Shown here in pieces: positions 1 through 9,460 of a stretch of DNA of 64,000 nucleotides. Each line of letters starts with the position of its first letter. The first letter of the stretch is position 1. Location of the stretch: contig JAVJOO010000002.1 of NCBI GenBank assembly GCA_040216735.1, positions 1,019,118-1,083,117 of the forward strand, in the 5' to 3' direction. This stretch comes from Alphaproteobacteria bacterium (GTDB lineage Bacteria > Pseudomonadota > Alphaproteobacteria > SHVP01). The notes beneath the pieces are model-generated. The model searched no databases. It was not told the DNA's origin and saw nothing but the letters and a program-made list of their open reading frames with translations. The position numbers and the translations under genes are program-made.

Positions 1-241
1 CGAGCCCGTACCGCAGCTTCTCCGCAACGTTCGGATCAAGGGCGGGACGCCCTTGGAGAACGCCGGCGTGAAGGCGGCTATCGCAACCGCCGAGCAGCAG
101 CTTGGGGAAAAAGGTCGCGTGCTCGTTCGTAAGTCGGGGACCGAACCGCTCGTTCGAGTCATGGCGGAGGGCTTCGATTCGGCCCTTGTTGCACGCGTTG
201 TCGATGACGTGAGCGCCGCTGTCGAACGGGCCGCGGCCTAG
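1..241 (+). CDS. glmM: Phosphoglucosamine mutase, C-terminal fragment (5' end outside window)
   Basis: GlmM converts glucosamine-6-phosphate to glucosamine-1-phosphate for peptidoglycan and LPS precursors in the cytoplasm. The window begins inside the gene; the reading frame starts at base 2 and ends at the TAG at 239-241. The roughly 79 visible residues hold the C-terminal phosphate-binding loop [15 protein letters not shown], which is diagnostic of domain 4 of alpha-D-phosphohexomutases, and the preceding segment [14 protein letters not shown] fits GlmM. The thiD gene starts only 10 bases downstream, so the two are probably co-transcribed. The active-site serine and metal-binding loop lie upstream of the window and cannot be checked. 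Confidence 0.9.
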   Translation, partial: EPVPQLLRNVRIKGGTPLENAGVKAAIATAEQQLGEKGRVLVRKSGTEPLVRVMAEGFDSALVARVVDDVSAAVERAAA

Positions 242-250
242 CCTACGCGC

Positions 251-1069
251 ATGCACGGACGCGTTTTGGTGATCGCGGGGTCGGACTCCGGCGGTGGCGC
301 GGGGATCCAGGCCGACATCAAAACCATCGCCGCCTTGAACGCTTTTGCGATGACCGCGATTACCGCGCTCACCGCCCAAGACACGAACGGCGTCCACGGC
401 ATTTACGATGTCCCCGCAGAGTTCGTCGCCCAGCAAATTGCCGTGGTTCTCGCCGACCTCGGGGCCGACGCCGTGAAGACGGGCATGCTGCCGAACGCGG
501 CGGTGATCGATGCCGTTGCCGAAACGCTCGAAGGGTCCCTCGCAGATATTCCGCTGGTCGTCGACCCCGTCATGATGGCCAAGGGCGGCGATTCCCTGAT
601 CTCCGTGGATGCCGTTGATGCGTTGAAGCGGGCGCTAATTCCCGGTGCGGCGGTGCTGACGCCCAATCTGCCCGAAGCCGCTCTATTGGTGGGGCGACCG
701 ATCCGTACCGAGGCCGATATGGTCGCGGCAGGGGACGACCTCCTAGCTTTGGGCGCCCGTTGCGTCCTGCTCAAGGGCGGGCATCTCGAGGGCGACCGGG
801 TCTGCGATTTGCTGTTTGGGTCCCAGGAAATGCAACGCTTCGAATCGGCCCGGATCGACAGCACCCATACGCATGGGACCGGATGTACCCTCGCGTCCGG
901 GATTGCAGCCGGTCTTGCACAAGGTCTGACGGTGCCGCAGGCGGTTGCGCGTGCGCGTGCCTATGTCATCGAAGCGATCCGTACCGCGCCGCGGTATGGG
1001 TCTGGGCACGGACCGATGAATCACAGCCACCCGCTCGACCGCCGGGGCAACGGTTCCGGCGCGGGTTAG
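251..1069 (+). CDS. thiD: Hydroxymethylpyrimidine/phosphomethylpyrimidine kinase
   Basis: ThiD phosphorylates HMP and HMP-phosphate to HMP-pyrophosphate, the pyrimidine half of thiamine. The 272-residue length is usual for the family. Visible ribokinase-fold signatures are IAGSDSGGGAGIQADIKT (8-25, substrate loop), KTGML (76-80), DPVMMAKGGDSL (105-116) and the anion hole with the catalytic cysteine, HGTGCTLASG (about 208-217). ATG start at 251, 10 bases after glmM. The last 20 or so residues (GHGPMNHSHPLDRRGNGSGAG) are a low-complexity tail beyond the fold. No thiE or thiM lies beside it, and I saw no TPP riboswitch in the short gap upstream. Confidence 0.93.
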   Translation: MHGRVLVIAGSDSGGGAGIQADIKTIAALNAFAMTAITALTAQDTNGVHGIYDVPAEFVAQQIAVVLADLGADAVKTGMLPNAAVIDAVAETLEGSLADIPLVVDPVMMAKGGDSLISVDAVDALKRALIPGAAVLTPNLPEAALLVGRPIRTEADMVAAGDDLLALGARCVLLKGGHLEGDRVCDLLFGSQEMQRFESARIDSTHTHGTGCTLASGIAAGLAQGLTVPQAVARARAYVIEAIRTAPRYGSGHGPMNHSHPLDRRGNGSGAG

Positions 1070-1081
1070 GATCGGGCCGGG

Positions 1082-1699
1082 CTAGCTGGTCTTGTCATCC
1101 TCGCCGGGAATGTGGCCGAAGGCCGAAGCCGGAACGAATTCGAACGACGACGCGCCGGGGCCCTGCCAATAAAGCTCGAGGGTCGAGGTACTCTTCTTCT
1201 CGTAATAGATCATCCGAATGGGATACCAGCCGGCCCCCTCGGCCACGACCTCAAGGTTTGGGGACCATGTGTCGGGCGCCACGAACGGTGCGTCGTAGAT
1301 CATCTTGTCGCCGATCCAGACGCGGACGCCGTCGTTGTGCTGGACCGAGAATAGATAGGTGCCCGGTTTGTCGATCTTGATGTAGCCCTGGATGAACGCG
1401 CCGACCATGTCGTCGTTCTTGTTGGTGAGGACAGGGCCGGCGCCGACGTTGTAGTTCAGCATCGGTAAGGGCTCGCCGCGGACTGGCTTCATCCAAGTGG
1501 AGGCGTTGATCACTTCTTCAATATGGTCGAAGCGGTCCTGGTAGTACTTGACGCTCAGCCCAGGCTTGATCGCGCCTGCGTCGGGTTGGGGCGCGGCGGC
1601 GCTTATCGTTTCCGCGGCGCTCGCAAGGGGCGCCACAACCCCAATCGACGCCACGAGTAGAGCGGCTAGAAAGAAGCCAGAAATTGTCGCACGCACCAT
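1082..1699 (-). CDS. Secreted PA14-domain protein
   Basis: A 205-residue exported protein. Residues 1-28 form a signal peptide (hydrophobic run FFLAALLVASIGVVAPLA, then ASAAE). The rest is one PA14 beta-barrel domain (about 46-197), recognised by GLSVKYYQ near its start, the core YLFSVQHNDGVRVWIGDK and the closing TLELYWQGPG. PA14 domains usually bind carbohydrate and occur in glycosidases, adhesins and toxins, but no catalytic domain is attached here, so a periplasmic or surface binding role is inferred. The start is well supported by a GAGGAGG ribosome-binding site just upstream of the ATG. It converges on thiD with 12 bases between the stops. Confidence 0.82.
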   Translation of the reverse strand: MVRATISGFFLAALLVASIGVVAPLASAAETISAAAPQPDAGAIKPGLSVKYYQDRFDHIEEVINASTWMKPVRGEPLPMLNYNVGAGPVLTNKNDDMVGAFIQGYIKIDKPGTYLFSVQHNDGVRVWIGDKMIYDAPFVAPDTWSPNLEVVAEGAGWYPIRMIYYEKKSTSTLELYWQGPGASSFEFVPASAFGHIPGEDDKTS

Positions 1700-1799
1700 G
1701 GTATCGCCTCCTCAGCAAATCCCTGCGGCCCTGGGATTATGATTCCATTCCGGGCCGGTTAACTCAACCATGATTCTATTGGCGGCGCGTTAAGGCGCG

Positions 1800-1828
1800 T
1801 TGACAAGCCCGCGGTTGATCCATATACC
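1800..1828 (+). promoter_or_regulatory. Sigma-70-type promoter for serC-serA
   Basis: A perfect -35 box TTGACA (1800-1805) and a -10 box TATACC (1823-1828) are separated by exactly 17 bases. The predicted start of transcription is near 1835, about 50 bases before the serC ATG at 1884. This also argues against reading serC from the in-frame TTG at 1800, which lies in the -35 box. Confidence 0.7.
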
Positions 1829-1883
1829 CCGCGGCGGGTCACAGCCCCCCAACGGGTTGCGCTATTCTGGAAGGGATAGGCGA

Positions 1884-3047
1884 ATGACGAATACGAAGCC
1901 AAACCGCAGACCGGCGAATCCGCAGTTTTCCTCGGGGCCGTGTGCAAAGCGACCGGGGTGGTCCGTCGATGCGCTGAAAGATGCGTGTCTGGGACGCTCC
2001 CACCGGTCCAAAGTCGGCAAAGCCCGCCTCAAAGCCATCCTCGACCAAACCCGCGATCTCCTGGGCATCCCCAAGGACTATCGCATCGGCATCGTGCCTG
2101 CCTCGGATACCGGCGCCGTGGAAATGGCGTTGTGGTCCATGCTCGGTGCCCGTGGCGTCGATCTCCTGGCCTGGGAGAGTTTCGGCGAGGGCTGGGTCTC
2201 CGACGTCGTCAAACAGTTGAAGCTCGGCGATGTGCGGGTGTTGAACGCGGGCTACGGCGCACTCCCCGATTTGACGGCGACCGATTCCGCCCGCGACATC
2301 GTCTTCACTTGGAACGGCACGACCTCCGGCGTTTGCGTGCCTCACGGCGACTGGATCGCCGACGATCGCGAAGGCTTGACCATTTGCGATGCGACCTCCG
2401 CGGCGTTTGCGTACGACTTGCCGTGGTCCAAACTCGATGTCACGACATACTCTTGGCAAAAAGTATTGGGCGGCGAGGCGGCGCACGGCATGCTGATCCT
2501 GTCGCCGCGCGCGGTGGCCCGGTTGGAGAGCTACAGCCCGCCCTGGCCACTGCCGAAGCTCTTTCGCATGACCAAGGGCGGAAAGTTCGACGAATCGATT
2601 TTCGAAGGCGCAACGATCAATACGCCCTCCATGCTGTGCGTCGAGGATGCGCTCGATGCTCTGCAATGGGTCGCCGCGATCGGCGGCCAACCGGAGATGG
2701 TGGAGCGGTCCAAACGCAACCTTGCGGTTCTCGAGAAATGGGTTGCCGCGACCCCGTGGGCCGACTTCCTTGCCGACGATCCTGCAACCCGATCTCGCAC
2801 CTCGGTCTGCCTCAAGATCGTCGATCCATGGTTTGTGGCCTTGGACGCAGCCGCGCAAGCCGCAGCCGCGAAGAAGATCGGGGCAATGCTTGAGACCGAA
2901 GGCGTTGGGCTCGATCTGGACGCCTACCGCGACGCGCCGCCGGGCCTTCGAATCTGGTGCGGCGGGACGATCGAACAGACCGACCTGGAATTACTGACCC
3001 CATGGCTCGACTGGGCGTTCGCCGCAGTAAAGTCCTCGAACGCCTAG
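1884..3047 (+). CDS. serC: Phosphoserine aminotransferase
   Basis: SerC makes 3-phosphoserine from 3-phosphohydroxypyruvate and glutamate using PLP, the second step of serine synthesis; it also serves pyridoxine synthesis. It has 387 residues from the ATG at 1884, which has a purine-rich ribosome site (GGAAGGGATAGG). The N-terminal [12 protein letters not shown] motif and the PLP-lysine segment [14 protein letters not shown] (K193), with the PLP-nitrogen aspartate in CDATSAAF (D169), identify the longer SerC subfamily of alphaproteobacteria and actinobacteria. The in-frame upstream extension to 1800 overlaps the promoter and was rejected. serA follows after 16 bases, giving a serC-serA operon. 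Confidence 0.93.
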   Translation: MTNTKPNRRPANPQFSSGPCAKRPGWSVDALKDACLGRSHRSKVGKARLKAILDQTRDLLGIPKDYRIGIVPASDTGAVEMALWSMLGARGVDLLAWESFGEGWVSDVVKQLKLGDVRVLNAGYGALPDLTATDSARDIVFTWNGTTSGVCVPHGDWIADDREGLTICDATSAAFAYDLPWSKLDVTTYSWQKVLGGEAAHGMLILSPRAVARLESYSPPWPLPKLFRMTKGGKFDESIFEGATINTPSMLCVEDALDALQWVAAIGGQPEMVERSKRNLAVLEKWVAATPWADFLADDPATRSRTSVCLKIVDPWFVALDAAAQAAAAKKIGAMLETEGVGLDLDAYRDAPPGLRIWCGGTIEQTDLELLTPWLDWAFAAVKSSNA

Positions 3048-3063
3048 CCGACGGAGAGAAGCG

Positions 3064-4644
3064 ATGCCAAAAGTTCTGATTTCGGACAAGCTTAGTCCGG
3101 ACGCGACCCGGGTTTTCCAGGAACGCGGCGTCGAGGTCGACGAACGCGTCGGCATGACGCCCGAGGAATTGATCGCCTGCATCGGCGACTACGACGGTTT
3201 GGCGGTCCGGTCGTCCACCAAGGTGACCGAAAAGGTTTTGGCCGCCGCCGGGCGGCTCAAGGTCATCGGACGGGCCGGTATCGGCGTCGACAACATCGAC
3301 GTCCCGGCCGCGACGGCCCGGGGCGTGATCGTGATGAACACACCCTTTGGTAACTCCATCACCACCGCCGAGCATGCCGTCGCAATGATGCTCTCTCTCG
3401 CCCGTCAGATCCCGGCCGCGAATGCCTCGACCCACGCGGGAAAATGGGAGAAGTCGCGATTCATGGGCGTCGAGGTTTACGGCAAAACCCTCGGGCTCAT
3501 CGGTTGCGGCAACATCGGGTCGATCGTTGCCGACCGCGCCCAGGGACTCAAGATGAAGGTCGTCGCGTACGACCCCTACCTTTCGCCCGATCGCGCGGCC
3601 GACCTCGGCGTCGAAAAGGTGGAACTGGACGATCTGTTCGCCCGCGCGGATTTCATCACGCTGCACACGCCGTTGACTGAAGCGACGCGAAACATCATCG
3701 ACAAAGACGCGATCGAAGCCATGCGCCCCGGGGTAAGGATCGTCAATTGTGCCCGCGGCGGCTTGGTCGTCGAGGCCGATCTCAAGGCAGGTATCGAGTC
3801 GGGCAAAGTCGCCGGCGCTGCCATCGACGTGTTTGCCGAAGAACCGGCCCGCGAGAACACCTTGTTCGGTTTGGACGACGTTATCGCGACGCCGCATCTG
3901 GGGGCCTCGACCAACGAGGCCCAAGAGAACGTGGCAATCCAGGTTGCCGAACAGATGGCGGATTATCTCACGGTCGGCGCCGTCACCAACGCGCTCAATA
4001 TGCCGTCGATCAGCGCTGAAGACGCGCCAAAGCTGCGGCCCTACCTCAAATTGGCCCAGCAGGTCGGCAGCTTCCTCGGCCAACTCGTTGAATCGGGGAT
4101 GAAGAGCGTCCGCATCGACTACGAGGGGCAGGTTGCTCTGCTGAACACGAAGCCATTGACCGCGGTGGTCCTCGAGGGACTGCTCCAGCCGCAAATGGAC
4201 AGCGTCAACATGGTCAACGCGCCGGTGATCGCCCGCGACCGGGATATCGATGTCACCGAAGCGACCAACGAACGGAACGCCGAATATCACTCCTTGATCC
4301 GGCTGACGGTAAAGGGGAACGGAAGCGACATGACTGTCGCCGGAACGCTGTTTGCCGACGCCAATCCGCGAATCGTCCATGTCAATGGCATCGACATCGA
4401 AGCCGAGCTTGCGGCCAACACGCTGTTCGTCACCAACGACGATCTTCCAGGTTTCATCGGGCGTCTCGGCTCGGAACTGGGCGAGTCCGGCGTGAACATC
4501 GCGACCTTTCATCTCGGTCGCAAAGCGGCGGGCGGCGAGGCCATGTCGCTGATTGCCACGGACGAGCCGGTTTCCGACGAAATTCTGTCGAAGATTCGGG
4601 CACTTCCGATGGTGAACAACGCGAAATTTCTCCGCTTCGTTTAG
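3064..4644 (+). CDS. serA: D-3-phosphoglycerate dehydrogenase
   Basis: SerA oxidises 3-phosphoglycerate with NAD+, the first committed step of serine synthesis. At 526 residues it is the long form. The NAD-binding motif is GCGNIGS (147-153) and the catalytic set is R231 (CARGG), the glutamate in VFAEEPA (about 259) and H278 (ATPHLGAS). An intervening allosteric substrate-binding domain and a C-terminal ACT domain (about 455-526, with DLPGFIGRLGSELGESGVNI) suggest serine feedback control, as known for the family. It is preceded by GGAGAAG at a good distance from the ATG and follows serC directly. Confidence 0.96.
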   Translation: MPKVLISDKLSPDATRVFQERGVEVDERVGMTPEELIACIGDYDGLAVRSSTKVTEKVLAAAGRLKVIGRAGIGVDNIDVPAATARGVIVMNTPFGNSITTAEHAVAMMLSLARQIPAANASTHAGKWEKSRFMGVEVYGKTLGLIGCGNIGSIVADRAQGLKMKVVAYDPYLSPDRAADLGVEKVELDDLFARADFITLHTPLTEATRNIIDKDAIEAMRPGVRIVNCARGGLVVEADLKAGIESGKVAGAAIDVFAEEPARENTLFGLDDVIATPHLGASTNEAQENVAIQVAEQMADYLTVGAVTNALNMPSISAEDAPKLRPYLKLAQQVGSFLGQLVESGMKSVRIDYEGQVALLNTKPLTAVVLEGLLQPQMDSVNMVNAPVIARDRDIDVTEATNERNAEYHSLIRLTVKGNGSDMTVAGTLFADANPRIVHVNGIDIEAELAANTLFVTNDDLPGFIGRLGSELGESGVNIATFHLGRKAAGGEAMSLIATDEPVSDEILSKIRALPMVNNAKFLRFV

Positions 4645-4694
4645 CGCCTTGCCGTCGGACAAATCGTCCGGCACCGAGTAAACTTCCGCCCGAC

Positions 4695-5843
4695 ATGGTC
4701 TCCGACACCAGCAAAGCGCTCCTGCCCGCGGGCTTGGCCGACGATCTTCCGCCCGAAGCGGACATCGAAGCCGAGGTCGTTGGCGCTCTCATGGCGACAT
4801 TCCGCGCCCACGGGTACGAGCGGGTAAAGCCGCCGCTCATCGAGTTTGAGGAAAGTCTCCTTGCGGGCCCCGGCGCGGCCCTTGCCCAGCAGACCTTTCG
4901 CATCATGGATCCGCAGTCCCAACGGATGCTCGGCGTGCGAGCCGATATGACGGTCCAGGTCGCGCGCATTGCCGAAACCCGGCTCCGCGACCGTGCGCGG
5001 CCGCTTCGGTTGTCCTATGCCGGGCAGGTGTTGCGAACCCGTGGCAGCCAGTTGCGCCCGGGACGGCAATTCTCCCAGGCGGGATTCGAATTGATCGGTT
5101 CGGCAAGCTTGGACGCCGATGTCGAGGCGATTCTCCTTGCGGCAGATTCATTGCAAAGCGCGGGCGCATCGAACCTGTCCATCGATCTGACCCTCCCGCA
5201 CCTAGTCGGGATTCTTGCGGCGGACCGGGGGATTGTCGGACCTCGGCTCGACCAACTGCGCGATGCGCTCGACCGCAAGGATGCGGCTGCACTATCGGCA
5301 GCGGCCGAAGGCGATCCCGGCGGTACGTTCGGCCGGCTTCTCGGCGCCGCTGGACCGGTAGACGATGCGCTGGAGGCGCTTCGGGCCATCGCACTGCCTG
5401 CCGAGGTCGCGGAGGTGATTGCCGCAACCGAGGCGCTGGTGGCGTCGGCGCGGCCCCATCTCGGCGGGATGCTGTTGACGCTCGATCCCACGGAATATCG
5501 CGGGTTCGAATACCATACCGGGATCAGTTTCTCGTTCTTTGCCCGCGGTGTGCGCGGCGAACTGGGACGGGGCGGGCGCTACGTGCTCAACGACGGCGAG
5601 CCGGCGACGGGTTTTTCGGTCTATCTCGATTCGCTCCGCCGCGCGTTACCGCCCCACGCCAACGGCGGTCTTGTCTTCGTACCGGCGTCGACGGGGTTCG
5701 ATCGGTGCAAAGAACTCCACGCTGAAGGGTGGCGCACGGTTCGCGGTCTCGACGGCTCGAGCGATGCGAAAGCCGAAGCGGCGCGCCTCGGCTGCACCCA
5801 CATGTTGGCGGCCGGCGCTGTTGTCGCGCTGGATGACTCCTAA
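4695..5843 (+). CDS. hisZ: ATP phosphoribosyltransferase regulatory subunit
   Basis: HisZ is a catalytically dead histidyl-tRNA-synthetase-like protein that pairs with short-form HisG to make and regulate the first enzyme of histidine synthesis. The 382-residue sequence has class II synthetase core features: YERVKPPLIEFEE, the MRADMT-like strand GVRADMTVQVARIAET, and FEYHTGISFSFFA. It has no anticodon-binding domain. The hisZ-purA order, with 24 bases between, is common in alphaproteobacteria, which supports the call. hisG is not in the window. Co-transcription from the serC promoter is possible, since the gap from serA is only 50 bases. Confidence 0.88.
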   Translation: MVSDTSKALLPAGLADDLPPEADIEAEVVGALMATFRAHGYERVKPPLIEFEESLLAGPGAALAQQTFRIMDPQSQRMLGVRADMTVQVARIAETRLRDRARPLRLSYAGQVLRTRGSQLRPGRQFSQAGFELIGSASLDADVEAILLAADSLQSAGASNLSIDLTLPHLVGILAADRGIVGPRLDQLRDALDRKDAAALSAAAEGDPGGTFGRLLGAAGPVDDALEALRAIALPAEVAEVIAATEALVASARPHLGGMLLTLDPTEYRGFEYHTGISFSFFARGVRGELGRGGRYVLNDGEPATGFSVYLDSLRRALPPHANGGLVFVPASTGFDRCKELHAEGWRTVRGLDGSSDAKAEAARLGCTHMLAAGAVVALDDS

Positions 5844-5867
5844 AGCTAAAGCGAACGGAAGGCACTG

Positions 5868-7160
5868 ATGGCTAATGTCGCCGTAGTCGGCTCCCAATGG
5901 GGGGACGAAGGAAAAGGCAAGATCGTCGATTGGTTGTCCCAGCGCGCCGATGTCGTCGTGCGGTTTCAGGGCGGTCACAACGCCGGCCATACGCTCGTCG
6001 TCGACGGCGTCGTCTACAAGTTGAGCCTCCTCCCGTCGGGTGTCGTGCGCGGCGGCAAGTATTCGATCATCGGCAACGGCGTTGTCGTGGATCCGTGGGC
6101 GTTGCTGGCCGAGATCGACAAGCTACGCGCCCAGGGTGTCGAGATATCGCCTGAGAACCTTGCCGTTGCTGAGAACGCGACATTGATCCTTTCCGTGCAC
6201 CGGGAGCTTGATGCGTCGCGCGAGGACTCCAACTCTGGAATGAATATCGGCACGACCCGGCGCGGCATCGGCCCGGCCTACGAGGACAAAGTTGGGCGGC
6301 GTGCCATCCGGGTTTGCGATCTTGCCGACCCCGTCGTTCTGGGCGAAAAGATCCGCGCGCTTCTTGCCCACCACAATGCCCTGCGGGCCGGGTTCGGCAA
6401 GCCGTCGATCGACGAAGCGGAGATCCGGACCGCTTTGGAAGAGGTCGCTCCAAAGATACTTCCCTTTGCCAAGCCGGTTTGGCTCCAATTGGAAGAGTTC
6501 CGCGCAGCCAATCGGCGGATTCTGTTTGAGGGTGCCCAAGGCGCGTTGTTGGATAACGACCATGGGACGTACCCCTTCGTCACCTCGTCGAACACGTTGG
6601 CCGGGCAGGTCGCCGTCGGCGCAGGGGTCGGCCCGAGTGCGGTGGGGTATGTGCTGGGCATCACCAAGGCTTATACGACCCGTGTCGGCGAGGGGCCGTT
6701 TCCTTCCGAACTAAAAGACAACGTCGGTCAACTGCTGGGGGAGCGCGGCCACGAATTCGGTACGGTGACCGGTCGGGCTCGCCGGTGCGGGTGGTTCGAT
6801 GCAGTATTGGTTCGACAGTCGGTGAAGGTTGGCGGGATCGACGGGATCGCGCTCACCAAACTCGACGTCTTGGACGGCTTTCCCGAAATCAATATCTGCG
6901 TTGGATACCGGCTAAACGGCAAGGAACTCGATTATTTGCCGGCAGGGATGGGCGCCCAGGCCGGCGTCGAACCGATATACGAAACCCTCGAAGGCTGGGA
7001 GCAATCGACTCAGGGCGCCCGAAGTTGGGGCGAACTGCCCGCGACGGCGATCAAATATATCCGGCGCGTTGAAGAACTGATCGAGGCGCCGGTCGCGCTT
7101 TTGTCGACCAGCCCCGAGCGCGAAGACACGATCCTGGTCAACGACCCGTTCCGCGACTAA
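5868..7160 (+). CDS. purA: Adenylosuccinate synthetase
   Basis: PurA uses GTP to join IMP and aspartate, the first step from IMP to AMP. The 430-residue length is standard. Signatures are the GTP-binding [14 protein letters not shown] (8-21, catalytic D13), GGHNAGHT (35-42, catalytic H41), IMP-binding [13 protein letters not shown] and the base-recognition segment near LTKLDVLDG. All key residues are intact. It starts 24 bases after hisZ and ends 22 bases before the convergent rpoH stop. Confidence 0.97.
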   Translation: MANVAVVGSQWGDEGKGKIVDWLSQRADVVVRFQGGHNAGHTLVVDGVVYKLSLLPSGVVRGGKYSIIGNGVVVDPWALLAEIDKLRAQGVEISPENLAVAENATLILSVHRELDASREDSNSGMNIGTTRRGIGPAYEDKVGRRAIRVCDLADPVVLGEKIRALLAHHNALRAGFGKPSIDEAEIRTALEEVAPKILPFAKPVWLQLEEFRAANRRILFEGAQGALLDNDHGTYPFVTSSNTLAGQVAVGAGVGPSAVGYVLGITKAYTTRVGEGPFPSELKDNVGQLLGERGHEFGTVTGRARRCGWFDAVLVRQSVKVGGIDGIALTKLDVLDGFPEINICVGYRLNGKELDYLPAGMGAQAGVEPIYETLEGWEQSTQGARSWGELPATAIKYIRRVEELIEAPVALLSTSPEREDTILVNDPFRD

Positions 7161-7181
7161 CGCGGGGTCTGCGCCGCGGGG

Positions 7182-8084
7182 TTAGGTCAGCGCGGCGGGC
7201 CCGGAAAGCCGCTGCTCGAGCGAGGCATTGCGCATCGCTTTTTGCAGTTTCTCGAACGCCCGGACTTCGATTTGGCGCACCCGTTCGCGACTGATGTCGT
7301 AGGTTTGCGACAGTTCTTCCAGGGTCGAGGGTTCTTCCTTCAATCGCCGCTCGGTCAGGATGTGCTGCTCGCGTTCGTTGAGCGTCTTCAGCGCATCGTT
7401 GAGCAGTCCGCGCCGGCTTTCCAATTCTTCGGAATCCGCAAGCACCGTTTCTTGGCTAGGTGCCTCGTCCTCGAGCCAATCCATCCACTCGCCGTCGCCG
7501 TCGATGCGCATCGGTGCGTTCAAGGAGTGGTCGCTCGCCGAAAGGCGGCGGTTCATGTTCACAACCTCGGTTTCCGATACGCTCAACCGTTCGGCAATCT
7601 CTTTGACGTTGTCGGGGTGGAGGTCGCCTTCTTCCAGCGCGTTGATCTGGCCTTTGACCTTGCGCAGATTGAAGAACAGTTTCTTTTGCGCCGCGGTCGT
7701 CCCCATCTTTACGAGCGACCACGAATGCAGGATGTATTCCTGGATGGAGGCGCGAATCCACCACATGGCGTAGGTCGCGAGGCGGAATCCACGGTCGGGA
7801 TCGAAGCGCTTGACCGCCTGCATCATGCCGACGTTGCCTTCCGAAATCAGCTCGCTGACCGGGAGGCCGTATCCGCGATAGCCCATTGCGATCTTGGCAA
7901 CCAGGCGAAGATGACTGGTGACGAGTTTGTGGGCCGCTTCGGAATCCTCATGTTCGCGCCACCGTTTGGCGAGCATGAATTCCTCGTCGGGCGTCAACAT
8001 CGGAAACTTGCGGATCGCTTGCAGGTAGGAAGACAGGCTGCCTTCCGCCGAGACGCTTGGGATCGTCGTTGTTCTAGCCGTCAT
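7182..8084 (-). CDS. rpoH: RNA polymerase sigma-32 (heat-shock sigma factor)
   Basis: RpoH directs RNA polymerase to heat-shock and related stress promoters. The 300-residue protein has sigma region 2 (SHLRLVAKIAMGYRGYGLP, then RFDPDRGFRLATYAMWWIRA), the RpoH box QKKLFFNLRK that separates RpoH from other group 3 sigmas, and a region 4 helix-turn-helix (LSQTYDISRERVRQIEVRA). The upstream gap (8085-8185) holds a possible TTGAAC-N17-TATCTA promoter on the minus strand. A sigma-32-like promoter is seen in front of cbpA at 49.6 kb in this same window. Some alphaproteobacteria carry two rpoH genes; which one this is cannot be told here. Confidence 0.95.
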   Translation of the reverse strand: MTARTTTIPSVSAEGSLSSYLQAIRKFPMLTPDEEFMLAKRWREHEDSEAAHKLVTSHLRLVAKIAMGYRGYGLPVSELISEGNVGMMQAVKRFDPDRGFRLATYAMWWIRASIQEYILHSWSLVKMGTTAAQKKLFFNLRKVKGQINALEEGDLHPDNVKEIAERLSVSETEVVNMNRRLSASDHSLNAPMRIDGDGEWMDWLEDEAPSQETVLADSEELESRRGLLNDALKTLNEREQHILTERRLKEEPSTLEELSQTYDISRERVRQIEVRAFEKLQKAMRNASLEQRLSGPAALT

Positions 8085-8185
8085 GGTCTGCCTCTCATGC
8101 TACTTGCCGCCCCGCGCGGTGGCGGGCGGCGCTTTTACAATAGATAAGTGTCCCTATATCCGAGTTCAATAGTCGGTTATTAGAT

Positions 8186-9139
8186 TCAGAGAGTCCCCAG
8201 CCAAGAAACTAAGTCTTTGAAATCGTTGGGAGGTTCGCTTTCAAAGGCGAGCCAGGCAGCGGTAATCGGATGGTGGAACCCAAGAACGCCGGCATGCAGC
8301 GCTTGCCGCCCGATTGGCGGTTTCGGGCTTCGCGCCCGGCCGTACACGCTGTCGCCGATTACCGGATGCCCCTTGTGGCTGAGGTGGACGCGAATCTGAT
8401 GGGTCCGCCCGGTTTCAAGACGGCATTCAATGAGCGCGGCGGTCCGACCGAACCGGTGCAGCGTGCGATACCGGGTCAGCGCCGATTTGCCGCGCCCCTC
8501 TGCGACCACGGCCATTTTTTTGCGGTTGTGTGTACTCCGTCCGATGGAGCCCGATATTTCCCCTTCGGCCGGGGCCGGCATACCCCAAACGGCGGCGCGG
8601 TACACCCGCATGATCGAATGATCGGCGAACTGCGCGGCCAAGCCGGTGTGGGCCGCATCGTTCTTCGCGGCGATCAACAGGCCGCTGGTGTCCTTGTCCA
8701 ACCGGTGGACGATCCCCGGCCGGCGGACGCCGCCGATACCGGAGAGACTGGATCCGCAATGGGCGATCAAAGCGTTGACTAACGTGCGGTCGGCGTTACC
8801 CGCGGCGGGGTGGACGACCAGTCCGGCGGGCTTGTCGATAACAATGACATCGGCGTCTTCGTAGACGACCGTAAGGTCCATTTCCTGTCCAACCGGCACC
8901 GGATCGCGTGCCTCGGGAATCGTCAGACCGATCTCTTGGCCGGCTCTGACCTTGGTTGCCGGGTCACGAACGGGCGTGCCGTCGACTGTCGCGTTGCCGT
9001 CCTGGATCAAGACCTTCAAGCGCGAGCGCGACACGTCGGGACAGGTCTGGGCAAGATACCGGTCCAGCCTAGCGCCGGCATCGGCGGGCGCGACAACGTG
9101 CTTGCGTTGCTTGGCCGATTCGGAAATGGTCTCAGACAT
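8186..9139 (-). CDS. rluD: RluC/RluD-family 23S rRNA pseudouridine synthase
   Basis: This enzyme isomerises specific uridines of 23S rRNA to pseudouridine during 50S assembly. An N-terminal S4 RNA-binding domain (DAGARLDRYLAQTCPDVSRS onward) precedes the RsuA/RluA catalytic domain with GIVHRLDKDTSGLLIAAK, whose HRLDKDTSG aspartate is the catalytic residue. RTHQIRVH and DSVYGR motifs are present. I chose the ATG at 9139 (MSETISESAK; about 317 residues). ATGs at 9154 and 9184 would add a weakly conserved stretch, and the longest one would run into the divergent DUF6476 gene. RluD rather than RluC is the more likely paralogue, but this is not certain. Confidence 0.88.
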   Translation of the reverse strand: MSETISESAKQRKHVVAPADAGARLDRYLAQTCPDVSRSRLKVLIQDGNATVDGTPVRDPATKVRAGQEIGLTIPEARDPVPVGQEMDLTVVYEDADVIVIDKPAGLVVHPAAGNADRTLVNALIAHCGSSLSGIGGVRRPGIVHRLDKDTSGLLIAAKNDAAHTGLAAQFADHSIMRVYRAAVWGMPAPAEGEISGSIGRSTHNRKKMAVVAEGRGKSALTRYRTLHRFGRTAALIECRLETGRTHQIRVHLSHKGHPVIGDSVYGRARSPKPPIGRQALHAGVLGFHHPITAAWLAFESEPPNDFKDLVSWLGTL

Positions 9140-9178
9140 CTCGCCGTATGTCATAGAGCCAGGGAGCCCCGCCCAACC

Positions 9179-9460
9179 GTGCAAGCACTAAAGGTTCTCG
9201 TCATCGTCATGGGGGTAATGATCGTTGCCGCGGTGATGGTCATCATCGTCACTATCATAAACCGGTCCCAGGATGCCGCGCAGCGATCGACGCCGTACGG
9301 CAAGGAAATCGCGCTGCCGGAGGGCGAAATTCTCGATATGGCAGTGGCGCCGGGCGAAGTGACCCTGCGCTACCGGTTATCCGATGGCCGCGAGCGCCTG
9401 TTCGTGATCGATACCAATCGGGGCCGTCTGCGCGGCACCCTCGATCTTACCCGGCCATGA
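9179..9460 (+). CDS. DUF6476-type small membrane protein
   Basis: A 93-residue protein beginning at the GTG at 9179 (an ATG at 9209 is possible). One N-terminal transmembrane helix (about 4-28, LKVLVIVMGVMIVAAVMVII) is followed by a small soluble domain with the segment GEILDMAVAPGEVTLRYR and the ending FVIDTNRGRLRGTL. I recall this architecture as DUF6476, found beside rluD in alphaproteobacteria. Its last codon overlaps the next gene in an ATGA arrangement (9457-9460), so translation is probably coupled. The function is unknown. The helix suggests an inner-membrane anchor with the domain on the periplasmic side. Confidence 0.75.
   Translation: MQALKVLVIVMGVMIVAAVMVIIVTIINRSQDAAQRSTPYGKEIALPEGEILDMAVAPGEVTLRYRLSDGRERLFVIDTNRGRLRGTLDLTRP

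Noticed and set aside
242-250. A TPP riboswitch in front of thiD
   Set aside because: Only 9 bases separate glmM and thiD, and no THI-box sequence is visible nearby.
1814-1840. TGATCC near the serC promoter as a sigma-E site
   Set aside because: No GTATC follows at 17 bases, and a good TTGACA-N17-TATACC promoter overlaps it.
1839-2858. A 339-residue minus-strand frame opposite serC
   Set aside because: It overlaps serC fully, and serC has the PLP lysine and an upstream promoter.
2812-4674. A 620-residue open frame on the minus strand
   Set aside because: It is antisense to serA, which has all its catalytic motifs. The antisense translation is rich in R, G and D with no recognisable domain, as expected from GC-rich third positions.
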